From positions 1-64,000 of the forward strand of contig CAYUTA010000005.1 of assembly GCA_964447605.1 (NCBI GenBank): 64,000 nt of DNA. The letters run 5' to 3'. Positions 17,637 to 26,653 of this stretch are shown here, piece after piece. Source of the DNA: CAYUTA01 sp964447605. Lineage in GTDB: Bacteria; Bacillota; Clostridia; Christensenellales; CAG-138. Below the pieces are notes generated by a model. The model was not told the origin of the DNA. It saw only the letters and a program-made list of their open reading frames with translations, and did no database searches. The number at the start of each line of letters is the position of its first letter. The first letter of the stretch is position 1. A program made the translations under genes and the position numbers.

Positions 17637-19217
17637 ATGAAGTCGTTGCAACCAAACCTGAATACGCTTGAGACCGCATTGCATGCAAAGGCAACCCCTC
17701 GCGCGCGGAATGAATTCCTGCCGCAACATGGCGCGCGGTATGTTACCGCGGCCTATCTGCTGTTGTTCATGCTGATCCAGCCGCTCGTTGTCCACAACGC
17801 TTATTTTGACATTACGGAGGCCAAGCAAGCTTGCTTTCTATTGCTCAGCGTCTCATACGTGCTGTGCATTTGCTGTATTCGCGCATACGCATGCGTGCGT
17901 GCGCGCCGGTTTCCCGATATTCGCGGCGCATTGCGCGCGCTGTCCGTATCCGACTGCTGCATGCTCGCGTTCACCGCCATGTTTTGCCTTTCCGCGCTGC
18001 TCTCTCCCTTTCCCGGCGAGGTTCTCCTCGCGGCGACCAACCGGTATCAGGGCGTGCTGACCATTGTATTGTATGCCGCGCTCTGGTTCTGTCTTTCGCG
18101 CAATTTTGCGTTTCACCCGCTTCACGAAGCGGCGGTCGCCATCGGTTTTTGCGCAGTGTGCGCGCTGGCCGTGCTGCAGGCGTTTGGGCTCGACCCGTTC
18201 TCCCTGCGGGCGCTGCTTCTTCCGGCGGATCGGCCGCGCTATCTCTCGACGCTCGGCAACATTAATTTTTACAGTGGATACGTCGCAACGCTGCTTCCGT
18301 TCTTCCTGTCGATGTGGTGCGGCGCCCGCGGCCGGCGGCGCTTCCTTTATGGGGGCGCGCTGGTCTGCGGCGCGGCCGGGTCTTTATTCACCGGCAGCGA
18401 AAGCTTTATGCTCGCATTGATTGCAATGCTCCTGCTTGCGCCGTTCATGCTGTTTTGGCAGCCGCGCGCCCTGCGGCGGTATTTGTCCGGCGTCATGATT
18501 CTGCTTACCGTCATGCAGGCGCTTTTTCTGATGTGGCGCTCCGCCGGCCCTGCGGAATTATATGTTTCGTTTTCCATGCAAGCGCTGCTCAGCCCGCCGG
18601 TCTGGGCGACCTCGATCTTTGTCTGCGGCGCGCTTTGGGTTCTCGTTTCCAAAATTCAGGATGCGGCGCCGGCTCGCTGCCGCAAAGCATATGGCCGGTT
18701 TCTCGTTGCGCTTCTTTTTCTGGCGGCTGCGATTATACTGTTGGCCAATACAGCCTTTTCCAGCAAGTCTTTTGGCGCGGCAGACCGCTTTTTAAAGCTC
18801 AACGAAAGCTGGGGAACGGACCGGGGACGGATTTGGCGTTTCTGCATCGAACAATTTCGAATGTTTCCACCACTGTACCGGCTTTTCGGCGGCGGACCGG
18901 GTTGCCTGTATCATCTGGATGCGGCGAGAAACATCTTTGCGGATGCGTCGGTCGACAGCGCGCATAATGAATTTTTACATTATCTGTTGACCGGCGGCAT
19001 CGCAGGGCTTTGCTGCTATCTTGGATTGCTCATATCCTCGTGCGTCTCTTCCGCACGCCGCTGTGTCAATCATCCGCTCGCCGGAACCCTGCTTCTATGC
19101 GCGTTTTGTTACCTTGCGCAGTCGGCGGTCAATATTGCGCAGCCCGTTTCAACCCCCTATCTGTTCCTTTTCCTTGGCATGCTGCGCGCCTGTGTTCCGC
19201 CCTCCTGCAACGTTTAA
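17637..19217 (+). CDS. O-antigen ligase/polymerase-like multi-pass membrane protein
   Basis: The 526-residue protein has about ten to twelve hydrophobic helices beginning near residue 38. A large loop before the last helices contains GGGPGCLYHLDAARN and DSAHNEFLHYLLTGGIAGL. The HNxxLH-like motif and its position are typical of the Wzy/WaaL (O-antigen ligase) superfamily, which polymerises or transfers surface glycans. The ATG at 17637 has no ribosome site; TATAAT ends seven bases upstream. Nearby genes are not glycan genes, so the acceptor and sugar are unknown. A terminator follows directly after the stop codon. Confidence 0.8.
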   Translation: MKSLQPNLNTLETALHAKATPRARNEFLPQHGARYVTAAYLLLFMLIQPLVVHNAYFDITEAKQACFLLLSVSYVLCICCIRAYACVRARRFPDIRGALRALSVSDCCMLAFTAMFCLSALLSPFPGEVLLAATNRYQGVLTIVLYAALWFCLSRNFAFHPLHEAAVAIGFCAVCALAVLQAFGLDPFSLRALLLPADRPRYLSTLGNINFYSGYVATLLPFFLSMWCGARGRRRFLYGGALVCGAAGSLFTGSESFMLALIAMLLLAPFMLFWQPRALRRYLSGVMILLTVMQALFLMWRSAGPAELYVSFSMQALLSPPVWATSIFVCGALWVLVSKIQDAAPARCRKAYGRFLVALLFLAAAIILLANTAFSSKSFGAADRFLKLNESWGTDRGRIWRFCIEQFRMFPPLYRLFGGGPGCLYHLDAARNIFADASVDSAHNEFLHYLLTGGIAGLCCYLGLLISSCVSSARRCVNHPLAGTLLLCAFCYLAQSAVNIAQPVSTPYLFLFLGMLRACVPPSCNV

Positions 19218-19247
19218 GGGGGCGGTCCGCCCATGCAAACCGCCCCC
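19218..19247 (+). terminator. Terminator after the O-antigen-ligase-like gene
   Basis: The hairpin has perfect nine-base arms, GGGGGCGGT and ACCGCCCCC, starting right after the stop codon. The following TATTATG is only partly T-rich. Confidence 0.65.
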
Positions 19248-19371
19248 TATTATGCCCTGCTATGGCTATATCCCTTGTTTTTTATAAGCTGACGGCCGCT
19301 TGCAACCGGCAAGCGAGATGCGGATTTCCCCCGTGCATTTGCCGGTCCCGGCGGGGCAACGCGCTTATGGA

Positions 19372-20532
19372 TTAATAATCGTCATCCTCGTCCTCATCGT
19401 CGTCCTCTTCAAGGAACTCAATCAGGCGCTTTCTCGGCTTCTTTTCCTTCGCAGGTTTCGCGGGCTTTGCGGGCTTGCGGCGCGGCAGGTCGTCTTCCTC
19501 CTCGTCATCCCAATCATCCTCGTCATCAAAATCATCGTCGTCGCCCGCAAGGATACGCTGGAACAGGCCCTTCTTTTTCGGCGGCTCCTCGTCCTCGTCG
19601 TCACGGCGGGAGGCCGCTCTGCGGCGCGGCGGCGCATCCTCGTCCTGCGGTCTGCGGGAGCGTTTGTCGCCCGCCGGGCGTTCAAACTGGCGCGTAGCCA
19701 TCGGGTCTTCCTCCACGCCAAACCGCTCCTCCGAAACGGTTGTGCGTACCATCGGCTGCGCCGGACGCGGCGGAACAGGCCTTGCCTGCGGGACCGCCGC
19801 CACCTGCGCCTGCTGCTGCATCGGTCGCGGCGGCTGGGCAACGGGCTGCTGCACCGGCATTCCCTGCGGCACGCCCTGGCGTACGGGCGCAGGCTGCGGC
19901 ACGGCCGCAAACTGCTGCGCAGGCATTGGTTGCGGCTGCGGCGAAACAGGCGGCACGACGGGTTGAGCCTGCGGCGAAACAGGCGGCTGCGCAGCGGAGC
20001 CCGCTACGCCAAGTTCGATGCGGTTTTGTTCAATCATGCGATGATAGTCCGCAAGATATCTCTGTAAATCGCACATGATATCGTCGGCATATTTGCGCGC
20101 GCCGTTATAGATGGCGTTTGCGTTCACTTCCGCCTCGGCCGCGATTGCGCTTGCACGTGTAAAAGCTTCCTTATAGACTTCGGACTCATTGACGCGGGCT
20201 TCAAACTCAACCTTTGCCTGTTCATAAAGGTTGTCGGCGGACGCCTGCGCCTGCTGCGTAATCGTGTCGGCCTCCTGGTGCGCCGTATCCACGATTTCCT
20301 CCGCGCTTTCTTTTGCGTCGCGAATGGTGTTGTCCGCTTCAGAGATGATGCCCGTTGCGCGTCGAATATCCTCGGGGATGACAACCTTGAGATCTTCGAG
20401 AAGATCGAGCAAAATGTCGATCTCAATGGTACGCTTGTTCGGCGTACCGAACTTTGTTTTGGGGCTCTCCTCCAACTCCTGCTGAATGCGGTTGATGATG
20501 GAGTAGATTTTCATGGTTTGCGCACTGCTCAT
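19372..20532 (-). CDS. DivIVA-like coiled-coil protein with long disordered acidic tail
   Basis: The 386-residue protein starts with a short N-terminal domain including KIYSIINRIQQELEESPKTKFG. A long Ala/Glu-rich coiled coil runs from about residue 60 to 165, followed by a Pro/Gln-rich linker (about 175-270) and a highly charged tail of Asp/Glu runs interspersed with Lys/Arg. Such coiled coils are usually annotated as DivIVA-like or ATP-synthase-subunit-like and may act in cell-pole or division organisation. The start codon overlaps the coaD stop codon (ATGA), so it is the last gene of an rsmD-coaD operon; that order recurs in Clostridia. No catalytic motif is present. Confidence 0.7.
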   Translation of the reverse strand: MSSAQTMKIYSIINRIQQELEESPKTKFGTPNKRTIEIDILLDLLEDLKVVIPEDIRRATGIISEADNTIRDAKESAEEIVDTAHQEADTITQQAQASADNLYEQAKVEFEARVNESEVYKEAFTRASAIAAEAEVNANAIYNGARKYADDIMCDLQRYLADYHRMIEQNRIELGVAGSAAQPPVSPQAQPVVPPVSPQPQPMPAQQFAAVPQPAPVRQGVPQGMPVQQPVAQPPRPMQQQAQVAAVPQARPVPPRPAQPMVRTTVSEERFGVEEDPMATRQFERPAGDKRSRRPQDEDAPPRRRAASRRDDEDEEPPKKKGLFQRILAGDDDDFDDEDDWDDEEEDDLPRRKPAKPAKPAKEKKPRKRLIEFLEEDDDEDEDDDY

Positions 20533-21017
20533 GCTTCTGCCAGCCTTTCTGCAATGATATTTTGAATGGAAGCGGGAACGAGCCCGTCAATGCTCGCGCC
20601 CATCGCCCCGATTTCCTTGATCACACTGGAACTAAGAAAGGAATGTTCGGGGCTGGCCATAAAGAACACCGCCTGTATTTCGCCCGCCAAATGGCGATTG
20701 ACAGCATTCATCTGAAATTCATATTCAAAATCCGTTATGGCGCGCAGGCCGCGGATGATATAGTCGGCATGAATGGAGCGCGCATGCTCGACAAGCAGCC
20801 CGTCAAAGCTCTCCACAACCACATTGGACAGACCCTCTTCCCCCACCATGCGCCGGATCAACTCTACGCGCTCCTGCACGCTGAACAGCGGGCGCTTGGC
20901 CGCGTTGTTCAGGACGCTGACATAAACCGTATCAAACAGCGGAATCGCATGCATCAGTACATCGTGATGACCGATGGAAAACGGGTCGAAACTGCCTGGG
21001 TATACGCCGATGCTCAT
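20529..21017 (-). CDS. coaD: Phosphopantetheine adenylyltransferase
   Basis: The 162-residue protein catalyses the penultimate step of coenzyme A synthesis, adenylating 4'-phosphopantetheine. The family motif GSFDPFSIGHHDV lies at residues 8-20, RGLRAITDFEYEFQMN near 90, and the C-terminal SSSVIKEI is the nucleotide-binding end motif. Length is typical. The start overlaps the rsmD stop by four bases (ATGA), the usual rsmD-coaD arrangement. Confidence 0.97.
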   Translation of the reverse strand: MSIGVYPGSFDPFSIGHHDVLMHAIPLFDTVYVSVLNNAAKRPLFSVQERVELIRRMVGEEGLSNVVVESFDGLLVEHARSIHADYIIRGLRAITDFEYEFQMNAVNRHLAGEIQAVFFMASPEHSFLSSSVIKEIGAMGASIDGLVPASIQNIIAERLAEA

Positions 21018-21574
21018 AATGCTTGTGTACCTTTCAGTATGGTAACGGCGCACTCGCCGTATCGCCGCGTCGTCACAACGCTTGCCAGCGTCCTGTCCAC
21101 AATGGGCGGTAAATCGGGCGCGTGCTCGAGGATGATTTTGCCCCCCCGCAAAAGCAACCCCGCAGCAAGAAGCTGCCCGGCAGCCAGCTGCGCCGTACCG
21201 CCAGCATAGGGCGCGTCCAGGAACACAAAGTCAAAGCCTTCCCCCTGCCGTGCCAGCAAACGGATGCAACTGGAAAAATCCCGCTGCGTTACCTCCACCA
21301 CGCCGTCAAGGCCGAGTTTCCCCGCGTTTTCACGAATCTGCGCGGCACAAACGGCGGAATGGTCGTTGCAGACAACCCTGCGCGCGCCGCGTGACGCCGC
21401 CTCCAGCCCCAGATTGCCGGAACCGGAGAACAAATCGAGCACCGCGCTGCCCGGCACGTCAAACTGAATCATGCCAAACACGGACTCCTTGACCCGATCA
21501 AGCGTCGGGCGCGTATCCATGCCCGTTGGAGCGTCAAAGCGCCTGCCCCGCGCCACCCCGGCAATGATGCGCAT
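21014..21574 (-). CDS. rsmD: 16S rRNA (guanine-N2) methyltransferase RsmD
   Basis: The 186-residue protein is a Rossmann-fold methyltransferase that modifies 16S rRNA (G966 in E. coli numbering). The N-terminal MRIIAGVARGRRFDAP and RPTLDRVKESVFGMI are the family fingerprint. LDLFSGSGNLGLEAASRGA is the AdoMet-binding loop. The catalytic motif reads FLDAPY instead of the usual DPPY. GGGGAGG precedes the start. It heads the rsmD-coaD-DivIVA-like operon behind a good sigma-A promoter. Confidence 0.95.
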   Translation of the reverse strand: MRIIAGVARGRRFDAPTGMDTRPTLDRVKESVFGMIQFDVPGSAVLDLFSGSGNLGLEAASRGARRVVCNDHSAVCAAQIRENAGKLGLDGVVEVTQRDFSSCIRLLARQGEGFDFVFLDAPYAGGTAQLAAGQLLAAGLLLRGGKIILEHAPDLPPIVDRTLASVVTTRRYGECAVTILKGTQAL

Positions 21575-21614
21575 ACAACGCCTCCCCAAAAATGCCCATA
21601 CACAGATGGATTAT

Positions 21615-21643
21615 ATTATAACACCCAGCAGAATGGGACACAA
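21615..21643 (-). promoter_or_regulatory. rsmD-coaD operon promoter
   Basis: On the minus strand TTGTGT at 21643-21638 and TATAAT at 21620-21615 are 17 bases apart, about 40 bases before rsmD. Confidence 0.7.
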
Positions 21644-21768
21644 GTGGTATTCATTCGACGAATGTCAATTTGTTGCGCGCGGCCCCGCACACTTGCCGTC
21701 TTCACGGCCGCTCGCCCCCCCCGGCCGACCGGAACCGCGGGACGGGGTTTCACAGCGCGGTATCAGCC

Positions 21769-23091
21769 TCAGGAATCCGGCTTTATCGGGCCGATATCCG
21801 CCTGCACGAACAAATCATAGGGGTTGAGATAGACCCGCTCCGGCGAAATGATGGCCAGATGCAGATGGTTTGCCGCGCTGTTGCCCGTACTGCCCACGCG
21901 CCCGACCGGATCGCCGGCCCTGACCACATCCCCGACCTTGACCAGCTTGGATTGTTCGTACATATGATAATAGTGATACTCATAGCCATCCGGGTCAAGC
22001 ACCACGACGTAGTTGCCCGGCACGGGCAGGGTTCCTATATACGTTACAACGCCGTCGGTTACGGAGCGGATATGCGTTCTTGCATCGGCCCGGATATCCG
22101 CGCCCATATGCAGGCGCGTACCCTTGTCACGCGGGTCGAACCAGCAGTTTTTAATGAGGCAGCCCGGCAAAGGGTGCGCAACTTTGGTAAGATAGCCGTC
22201 CGGATAAGCATGCTTTTTTGCCAAAACGGGCGTTCCGGACTCGTCAAACGCGGTATTGAGGTATGCAAAGGCAAATCTGGCATGCAGCTGCTGCGTCTGG
22301 TCTCCAAGCGAAGCAATCTCCTCAAGCGTGCCGAACGATACGCTAAGCGCCCGTCCTCCGCCGCCGGCCCCGGAGAAGGCAATCTGCATGGACTCTCCAA
22401 GCTTGGCGGGCAATTCGTCCCCATAGGCATAGAACAACGCCGCTATGGTTTTCCAATCCGGCGCGCGCAGTGCGGAGGCGTCCGTTGGATGCAGGGGGAC
22501 CGACATATTTCGAAAATCCCGGCTGAGCGCCGGCATGCACTGCTCAACCGCATTGCAGGCGGTTACCTGCAACGCATCGGCCATATCCACAAACACGTCC
22601 GCATACCCGGCGTAAACGCTGTATCTGCGCAGATCGCCCCTGGAAAACCGTTCCCGGTAGGCCGACAGGTCCACGTTGAGCGCGCCGCGTATGATGCGTT
22701 CTACAGCGGCAAGCGAGGTTGTAAGCGTCGGCTGCTCCCCGGCGCGTTCCGCAGCGGGAAGCATGGAAATCCATCCGCTTTCATAGCGCGCCAGCAACGC
22801 CGCGTCCGCCGCCGTCACCATCCCGTCGCCATCCGCGTCCACGCCGGACCAGTCCGCCGTCCTGGTAGGCGCGTTTGTTGTTTCCCGGGAAACCGGGGCG
22901 GCGGACGGCGGCGCGTCGCTTCCATCCGTCTGCGCGCCTCCAACCGCAAGGCGAAGCGCTGAAGCGGCTGCGGCCCCGCTCTGTGCCTCCACATTCGCGC
23001 GGGCCGTCCGCAGGAACAAAAGCATCGACGCCACCGCAATCAGCAGCATCGACGCGATTTTCAAATTGGTCTTAACAGAGCCCGTACACAT
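21769..23091 (-). CDS. M23 (LytM-type) peptidase with a dockerin-like calcium-binding repeat
   Basis: The 440-residue protein has one N-terminal membrane anchor (about residues 10-32) and is otherwise extracytoplasmic. Near residue 85, DADGDGMVTAADAALLARY is a good dockerin/EF-hand type calcium loop plus helix, single rather than paired. A helical middle region follows. The C-terminal M23 peptidase domain carries the zinc ligands HMGAD (near 333) and HLHL (near 410), so it should be active on peptidoglycan cross-bridges. It begins directly at the end of the L,D-transpeptidase gene, suggesting a shared role in wall remodelling. Confidence 0.85.
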   Translation of the reverse strand: MCTGSVKTNLKIASMLLIAVASMLLFLRTARANVEAQSGAAAASALRLAVGGAQTDGSDAPPSAAPVSRETTNAPTRTADWSGVDADGDGMVTAADAALLARYESGWISMLPAAERAGEQPTLTTSLAAVERIIRGALNVDLSAYRERFSRGDLRRYSVYAGYADVFVDMADALQVTACNAVEQCMPALSRDFRNMSVPLHPTDASALRAPDWKTIAALFYAYGDELPAKLGESMQIAFSGAGGGGRALSVSFGTLEEIASLGDQTQQLHARFAFAYLNTAFDESGTPVLAKKHAYPDGYLTKVAHPLPGCLIKNCWFDPRDKGTRLHMGADIRADARTHIRSVTDGVVTYIGTLPVPGNYVVVLDPDGYEYHYYHMYEQSKLVKVGDVVRAGDPVGRVGSTGNSAANHLHLAIISPERVYLNPYDLFVQADIGPIKPDS

Positions 23092-24233
23092 CAGAATTCC
23101 ACGTTGCCGATATCGTCGTTTCGCGGCGGCTCCGTGGGCTGCGGCGGCGGCGTATCGGCCGGAGGAGCCGTAATCATGGGATCGGGCGTAACGGTCACCG
23201 CGCCGCCGTCCGTCACGCCGCCGGTTGTGCCGCCATTGTTCGCGCCCATATCCGGCGTAGGCGTAACGCCCTCGTTCTCGCCGTCGCCCATATCGGGCAG
23301 AGGCGCCTTTTGATACTTATACTCGAGATCATGCGCAACGTCCTCGATACGCCAGTTATCCGTCCAGGCATATTCGCTCGTGCGCAGGCGCACGTTGCTC
23401 TTGGACGGCGGCAGCTTGAGCTGCGCACGAATGGCCCCCGTCACCGTGTCGTCCGCGCTTCCATTTCGAATCTCGCAGGTTGTGCCGTAACCGATGTTAT
23501 ACCACATCCAGCGCGCATCCGGCACGGTGAGGCGAATGCAGGCATGCGACGCTTTTTGACCAAGCTCGTCATAGGACGATTGAACCAGCGTGCTTAAATC
23601 ACCCTTCTTGTCATACAGAACGGAGTGAAAATAGGTGCGACTGTGAATCAGCGTCAGATACTGCGCCGCCTCCAGATTTACAAACTGGTAAAACCGCTCC
23701 TTGGGAATCTCAATCGGCCAAATGCCGGATGTCGTGTCGTATCCGTATTCCCGCTTTGGATTGCCCGTTGAGCAGAGCATGTAACGCACGGGCTGGTCAT
23801 AATCGGGCTTGCCAAACCTGGTGCCGTCGTCGATGCGCTTATAGACCATCGTAACCTGCCACTGTTTATCAACGATAATATAATAGGTCTTGGGGTCCGG
23901 ATAGCCCTCCTTAAGCAACTCTTTTCCGCTCTTGTTCATATCGTCCGTGCTGCCGACAAGCTCTTCATACGTCATGTTGACCGTCGGCGCATACTGCGAA
24001 AAGGGAACCGGCGTAGGCGTCGGGACGGGCGACGGCGTCGGAACGGGCGCCTGCTCGGCGGCGACGGCAGCCCGCTCGACCACATCGATGCTGATGATGA
24101 CCGGCTTCGGCGTAACAGCCGCTTCCGCCTGAACTGCGGCACCCGCCTCGTCTCCGCCGCCGCAGCCAGACAACGCCGCGCAGGCAAGCGTGAGCATCAA
24201 TCCAAATAAGATTTTTTTTGCGTTTGGTTTCAT
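23091..24233 (-). CDS. L,D-transpeptidase (YkuD) lipoprotein
   Basis: The 380-residue precursor has a lipoprotein signal ending in LSGC (cysteine near residue 24). A Pro/Thr/Val-rich spacer follows (about 60-80), then a YkuD domain (about 110-265). The catalytic motif is SHACIRL, with the nucleophilic cysteine near 233, and HSRTYFHSVLY lies upstream of it as expected. A second low-complexity tail rich in Pro, Thr, Gly and Asp ends the protein. Such enzymes form 3-3 peptidoglycan cross-links or attach proteins to the wall. The stop codon overlaps the M23 peptidase start by one base. Confidence 0.9.
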   Translation of the reverse strand: MKPNAKKILFGLMLTLACAALSGCGGGDEAGAAVQAEAAVTPKPVIISIDVVERAAVAAEQAPVPTPSPVPTPTPVPFSQYAPTVNMTYEELVGSTDDMNKSGKELLKEGYPDPKTYYIIVDKQWQVTMVYKRIDDGTRFGKPDYDQPVRYMLCSTGNPKREYGYDTTSGIWPIEIPKERFYQFVNLEAAQYLTLIHSRTYFHSVLYDKKGDLSTLVQSSYDELGQKASHACIRLTVPDARWMWYNIGYGTTCEIRNGSADDTVTGAIRAQLKLPPSKSNVRLRTSEYAWTDNWRIEDVAHDLEYKYQKAPLPDMGDGENEGVTPTPDMGANNGGTTGGVTDGGAVTVTPDPMITAPPADTPPPQPTEPPRNDDIGNVEF

Positions 24234-24321
24234 GAGTTCTCCCCTTCAAGCGCAAACTTTATGATAGCCGCAGTTATTGTAACACATTCCGGTTCATAAA
24301 ACGTATGCGCCTGTCGAAAAT

Positions 24322-25134
24322 TCACATTTCATTTTCGACTGCGCCCCTTTTTTGCGCATCGCGTGCATCGGCCAAACCATCCGGCGCAGGAGGCCCGGGT
24401 TCCGCGGTCAGGACGCGGAGCGCCTTTGCGCCATAATCCAGCGCATATGCTACATATTCGGTTAAGGCGGGTAAAATCTCATTGCGCAGCGCTTCGGGCA
24501 ATCGCGCCCTGTCCAGCGCGTCGTCGCCCAGCAGGAGCATCCGGCGCATGGCCTCGAGCGCGATTTTGCCGATTTGCGGGGCCCCGGCCGCGCACGCGGC
24601 GCAGCACGCGCCGCCAAGCCGCGCCGAAAAATAAAGCTTCGCGTCCGCGCGAAGGTCGCGCCCACACCGCGCGCACGCGGTGATGGCGGGCCTGTATCCG
24701 ATGCGGTCGAGATAGCGCATCAAAAAGCAGCATAACAGATCCTGCGGCGTGCAGTCGCCATAGGAAAGAAAGGACAGCGTATGGTAGAGCAGGGAAAACA
24801 ACGGTTCGTTCGGCTCGTTTTCCTGCACGGCGTTATTGGCAAGTTGCAGCATGGCGGAGCCGTATGCAAAACGCGCGTAATCCTCGCGCAGCGGAAAGAA
24901 CGTCTCCTTGATTTCGCACTGGTTGACGGTGTATTTATCCTTGCTGTTGTACAGCTCGAACTGACCGAATACGAACGGCTGGCAGGCGGGCAAAAGCGCG
25001 CTCGTCGCCTTCCGGCATCCGCGCGCTTTCGCATCGATTTTTCCGCGTTCAATGGAAAAAATGCTGATGATGCGATCGTTCTCGCGATAGTTGGTATATC
25101 GCGTTACGATCCCTTCAACCAGGATAACCGGCAT
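24322..25134 (-). CDS. recO: DNA repair protein RecO
   Basis: The 270-residue protein has the RecO N-terminal OB fold (VEGIVTRYTNYRENDRIISIFS), a helical middle, and a zinc finger with CARCG near residue 152 and CCAACA near 177. RecO loads RecA with RecR in recombinational repair. It follows yqzL by 25 bases in the conserved era-yqzL-recO order. Confidence 0.96.
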   Translation of the reverse strand: MPVILVEGIVTRYTNYRENDRIISIFSIERGKIDAKARGCRKATSALLPACQPFVFGQFELYNSKDKYTVNQCEIKETFFPLREDYARFAYGSAMLQLANNAVQENEPNEPLFSLLYHTLSFLSYGDCTPQDLLCCFLMRYLDRIGYRPAITACARCGRDLRADAKLYFSARLGGACCAACAAGAPQIGKIALEAMRRMLLLGDDALDRARLPEALRNEILPALTEYVAYALDYGAKALRVLTAEPGPPAPDGLADARDAQKRGAVENEM

Positions 25135-25159
25135 TCCATTCCCTCAAATCCGACAGGCT

Positions 25160-25279
25160 TCATCGGAAACCCTCACGCGCCTCACTCTCGCACGCCGCGC
25201 GATAGTTTAGATACGCGTAAACTTTTCCGGTTTTTGCAAAGAGCTCCCAAGCGGACTTCCGATCAGTAAACTTGTTCAA
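25160..25279 (-). CDS. yqzL: YqzL-like small protein
   Basis: A 39-residue protein starts with TTG at 25279, preceded by CGGAGGGTGCAAA, a strong ribosome site. The sequence includes KSAWELFAKTGKVYAYLNY, matching the short YqzL family (a Trp, then LF..TG...YL pattern). It occupies the slot between era and recO where Bacillus carries yqzL. The gene is easily missed because of its size and TTG start. Its function is unknown. Confidence 0.85.
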   Translation of the reverse strand: MNKFTDRKSAWELFAKTGKVYAYLNYRAACESEAREGFR

Positions 25280-25352
25280 TTTGCACCCTCCGTTTCCAAC
25301 ATTAGTCTGCCGCAAGCAGGAGGAATGCATGATACACAATTTTTGTCAATTA

Positions 25353-26243
25353 CTATTCATAACCCAGTTCGTGTAAAACCGAAGGCTTGTTGCGCCAGTC
25401 ATCCTTCACCTTAACCCAAAGCTGCAAATTGACGCGGCAGCCCAGCAGCCACTCGATATCGCCGCGCGCCTGCCCGCCGATTTTTTTGAGCATGGACCCG
25501 GATTTTCCAATGATGATGCCTTTATGCGTGTCGCGCTCGCAATAGATGGTGGCGTATACATCCATGAGCTCCCGGCCTTCGCGCCGTTCCATCCTGTCCA
25601 CCCCTACGCCTACGCCGTGCGGCACCTCCTCGCGCAGCGACAGCAGCGCCTTTTCCCGGATCAGCTCGGCACAGATGATCCGCTCCGGCTGATCGGTGAC
25701 CATATCGTCCGGAAAAAACTGCGGCCCTGGTATCAGATATTCGCACAACGTCCGCTCAAGGGCGTCCAGACCAATTTTTTCCGCGGCGGATCCGGTAAGA
25801 ACGCACGCAAACCGTCCGTGTAAACGCAACGCTTCCTCCGCCAGCGCAAGCTGCTGTTTTGTTGCGGTATCTGCCTTATTGATGAACGCGAGCACGGGCG
25901 ACCTTGCCCGCGCAAGCCGTTCAATGAGCTGATTGTCACGCTCCCGCACGCCCTGCAGCGCATCGGCGACAAAAAGGACGGCCTCGACCTCGTTGCAGGC
26001 GTCAAACGCGACTTTTTGCATATAGTCGCCCAGCTTGTTGCGCGGTTGCGTCACGCCCGGCGTATCCAGAAAAATAATCTGGTACCCTTCGCGCGTAAGC
26101 ACGCCGGTGATCCTGTTGCGCGTCGTTTGCGCACGCTCGGTCACGATGGCAATTTTCTGGCCGACCAGCGCGTTGAGCAGCGTCGATTTCCCCACATTGG
26201 GACAGCCGATAAGGGAGACAAAGCCGGACCGGTATGCGCTCAT
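25353..26243 (-). CDS. era: GTPase Era
   Basis: The 296-residue protein has GTPase motifs GCPNVGKS (G1), DTPGV (G3) and NKAD (G4), and a C-terminal KH domain including GIIIGKSGSMLKKIG. Era binds the 3' end of 16S rRNA during 30S assembly. The start at MSAYRSGF is supported by GAAGGA eight bases upstream and overlaps the cdd stop by four bases; the longer open frame inside cdd was rejected. Confidence 0.97.
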   Translation of the reverse strand: MSAYRSGFVSLIGCPNVGKSTLLNALVGQKIAIVTERAQTTRNRITGVLTREGYQIIFLDTPGVTQPRNKLGDYMQKVAFDACNEVEAVLFVADALQGVRERDNQLIERLARARSPVLAFINKADTATKQQLALAEEALRLHGRFACVLTGSAAEKIGLDALERTLCEYLIPGPQFFPDDMVTDQPERIICAELIREKALLSLREEVPHGVGVGVDRMERREGRELMDVYATIYCERDTHKGIIIGKSGSMLKKIGGQARGDIEWLLGCRVNLQLWVKVKDDWRNKPSVLHELGYE

Positions 26244-26653
26244 GCCAAATCCTTCGGGCCAAACGCATACGGCAGCAGTTGGCCAAGCGTAGACCGCACG
26301 GTCTGATGCGCGGCATTTCCGCACAGAACCGGCATCTCCGGCAAACAGAACTCATTGAGCACCTGCCTGCACACGCCGCAGGGAAACGCCGGGTATTGGC
26401 CCGAGCAGGCGATGGCAATCGCGTCAAAGCTGCGTTCGCCCTCATAGACGGCCTGGAAGATGGCCGTACGCTCCGCGCAGTTGGACGGCGTGTAAGCCGC
26501 GTTTTCAATATTACAGCCACAGTAATATTTGCCGGACGACGCCTTGATGCATGCGCCGACCTGAAAATTTGAGTACGGCACATAGGCGCGCTTCATGGAC
26601 TGATAGGCCATTTCGAGCATCTCTTCAAGTTCCTTTTTTGTAACCGGGTTCAT
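26240..26653 (-). CDS. cdd: Cytidine deaminase
   Basis: The 137-residue enzyme deaminates cytidine and deoxycytidine in pyrimidine salvage. The zinc site is CAERTAIF (cysteine and catalytic glutamate) and PCGVC. Length is typical for the homotetrameric form. It overlaps ybeY upstream and era downstream by four bases each. In Bacillus dgkA lies between ybeY and cdd; here it is absent. Confidence 0.96.
   Translation of the reverse strand: MNPVTKKELEEMLEMAYQSMKRAYVPYSNFQVGACIKASSGKYYCGCNIENAAYTPSNCAERTAIFQAVYEGERSFDAIAIACSGQYPAFPCGVCRQVLNEFCLPEMPVLCGNAAHQTVRSTLGQLLPYAFGPKDLA

Noticed and set aside
19300..20067. Plus-strand frame opposite the DivIVA-like gene
   Set aside because: Arg/Leu-rich artefact of the Asp/Glu/Pro/Gln-rich repeats on the other strand.
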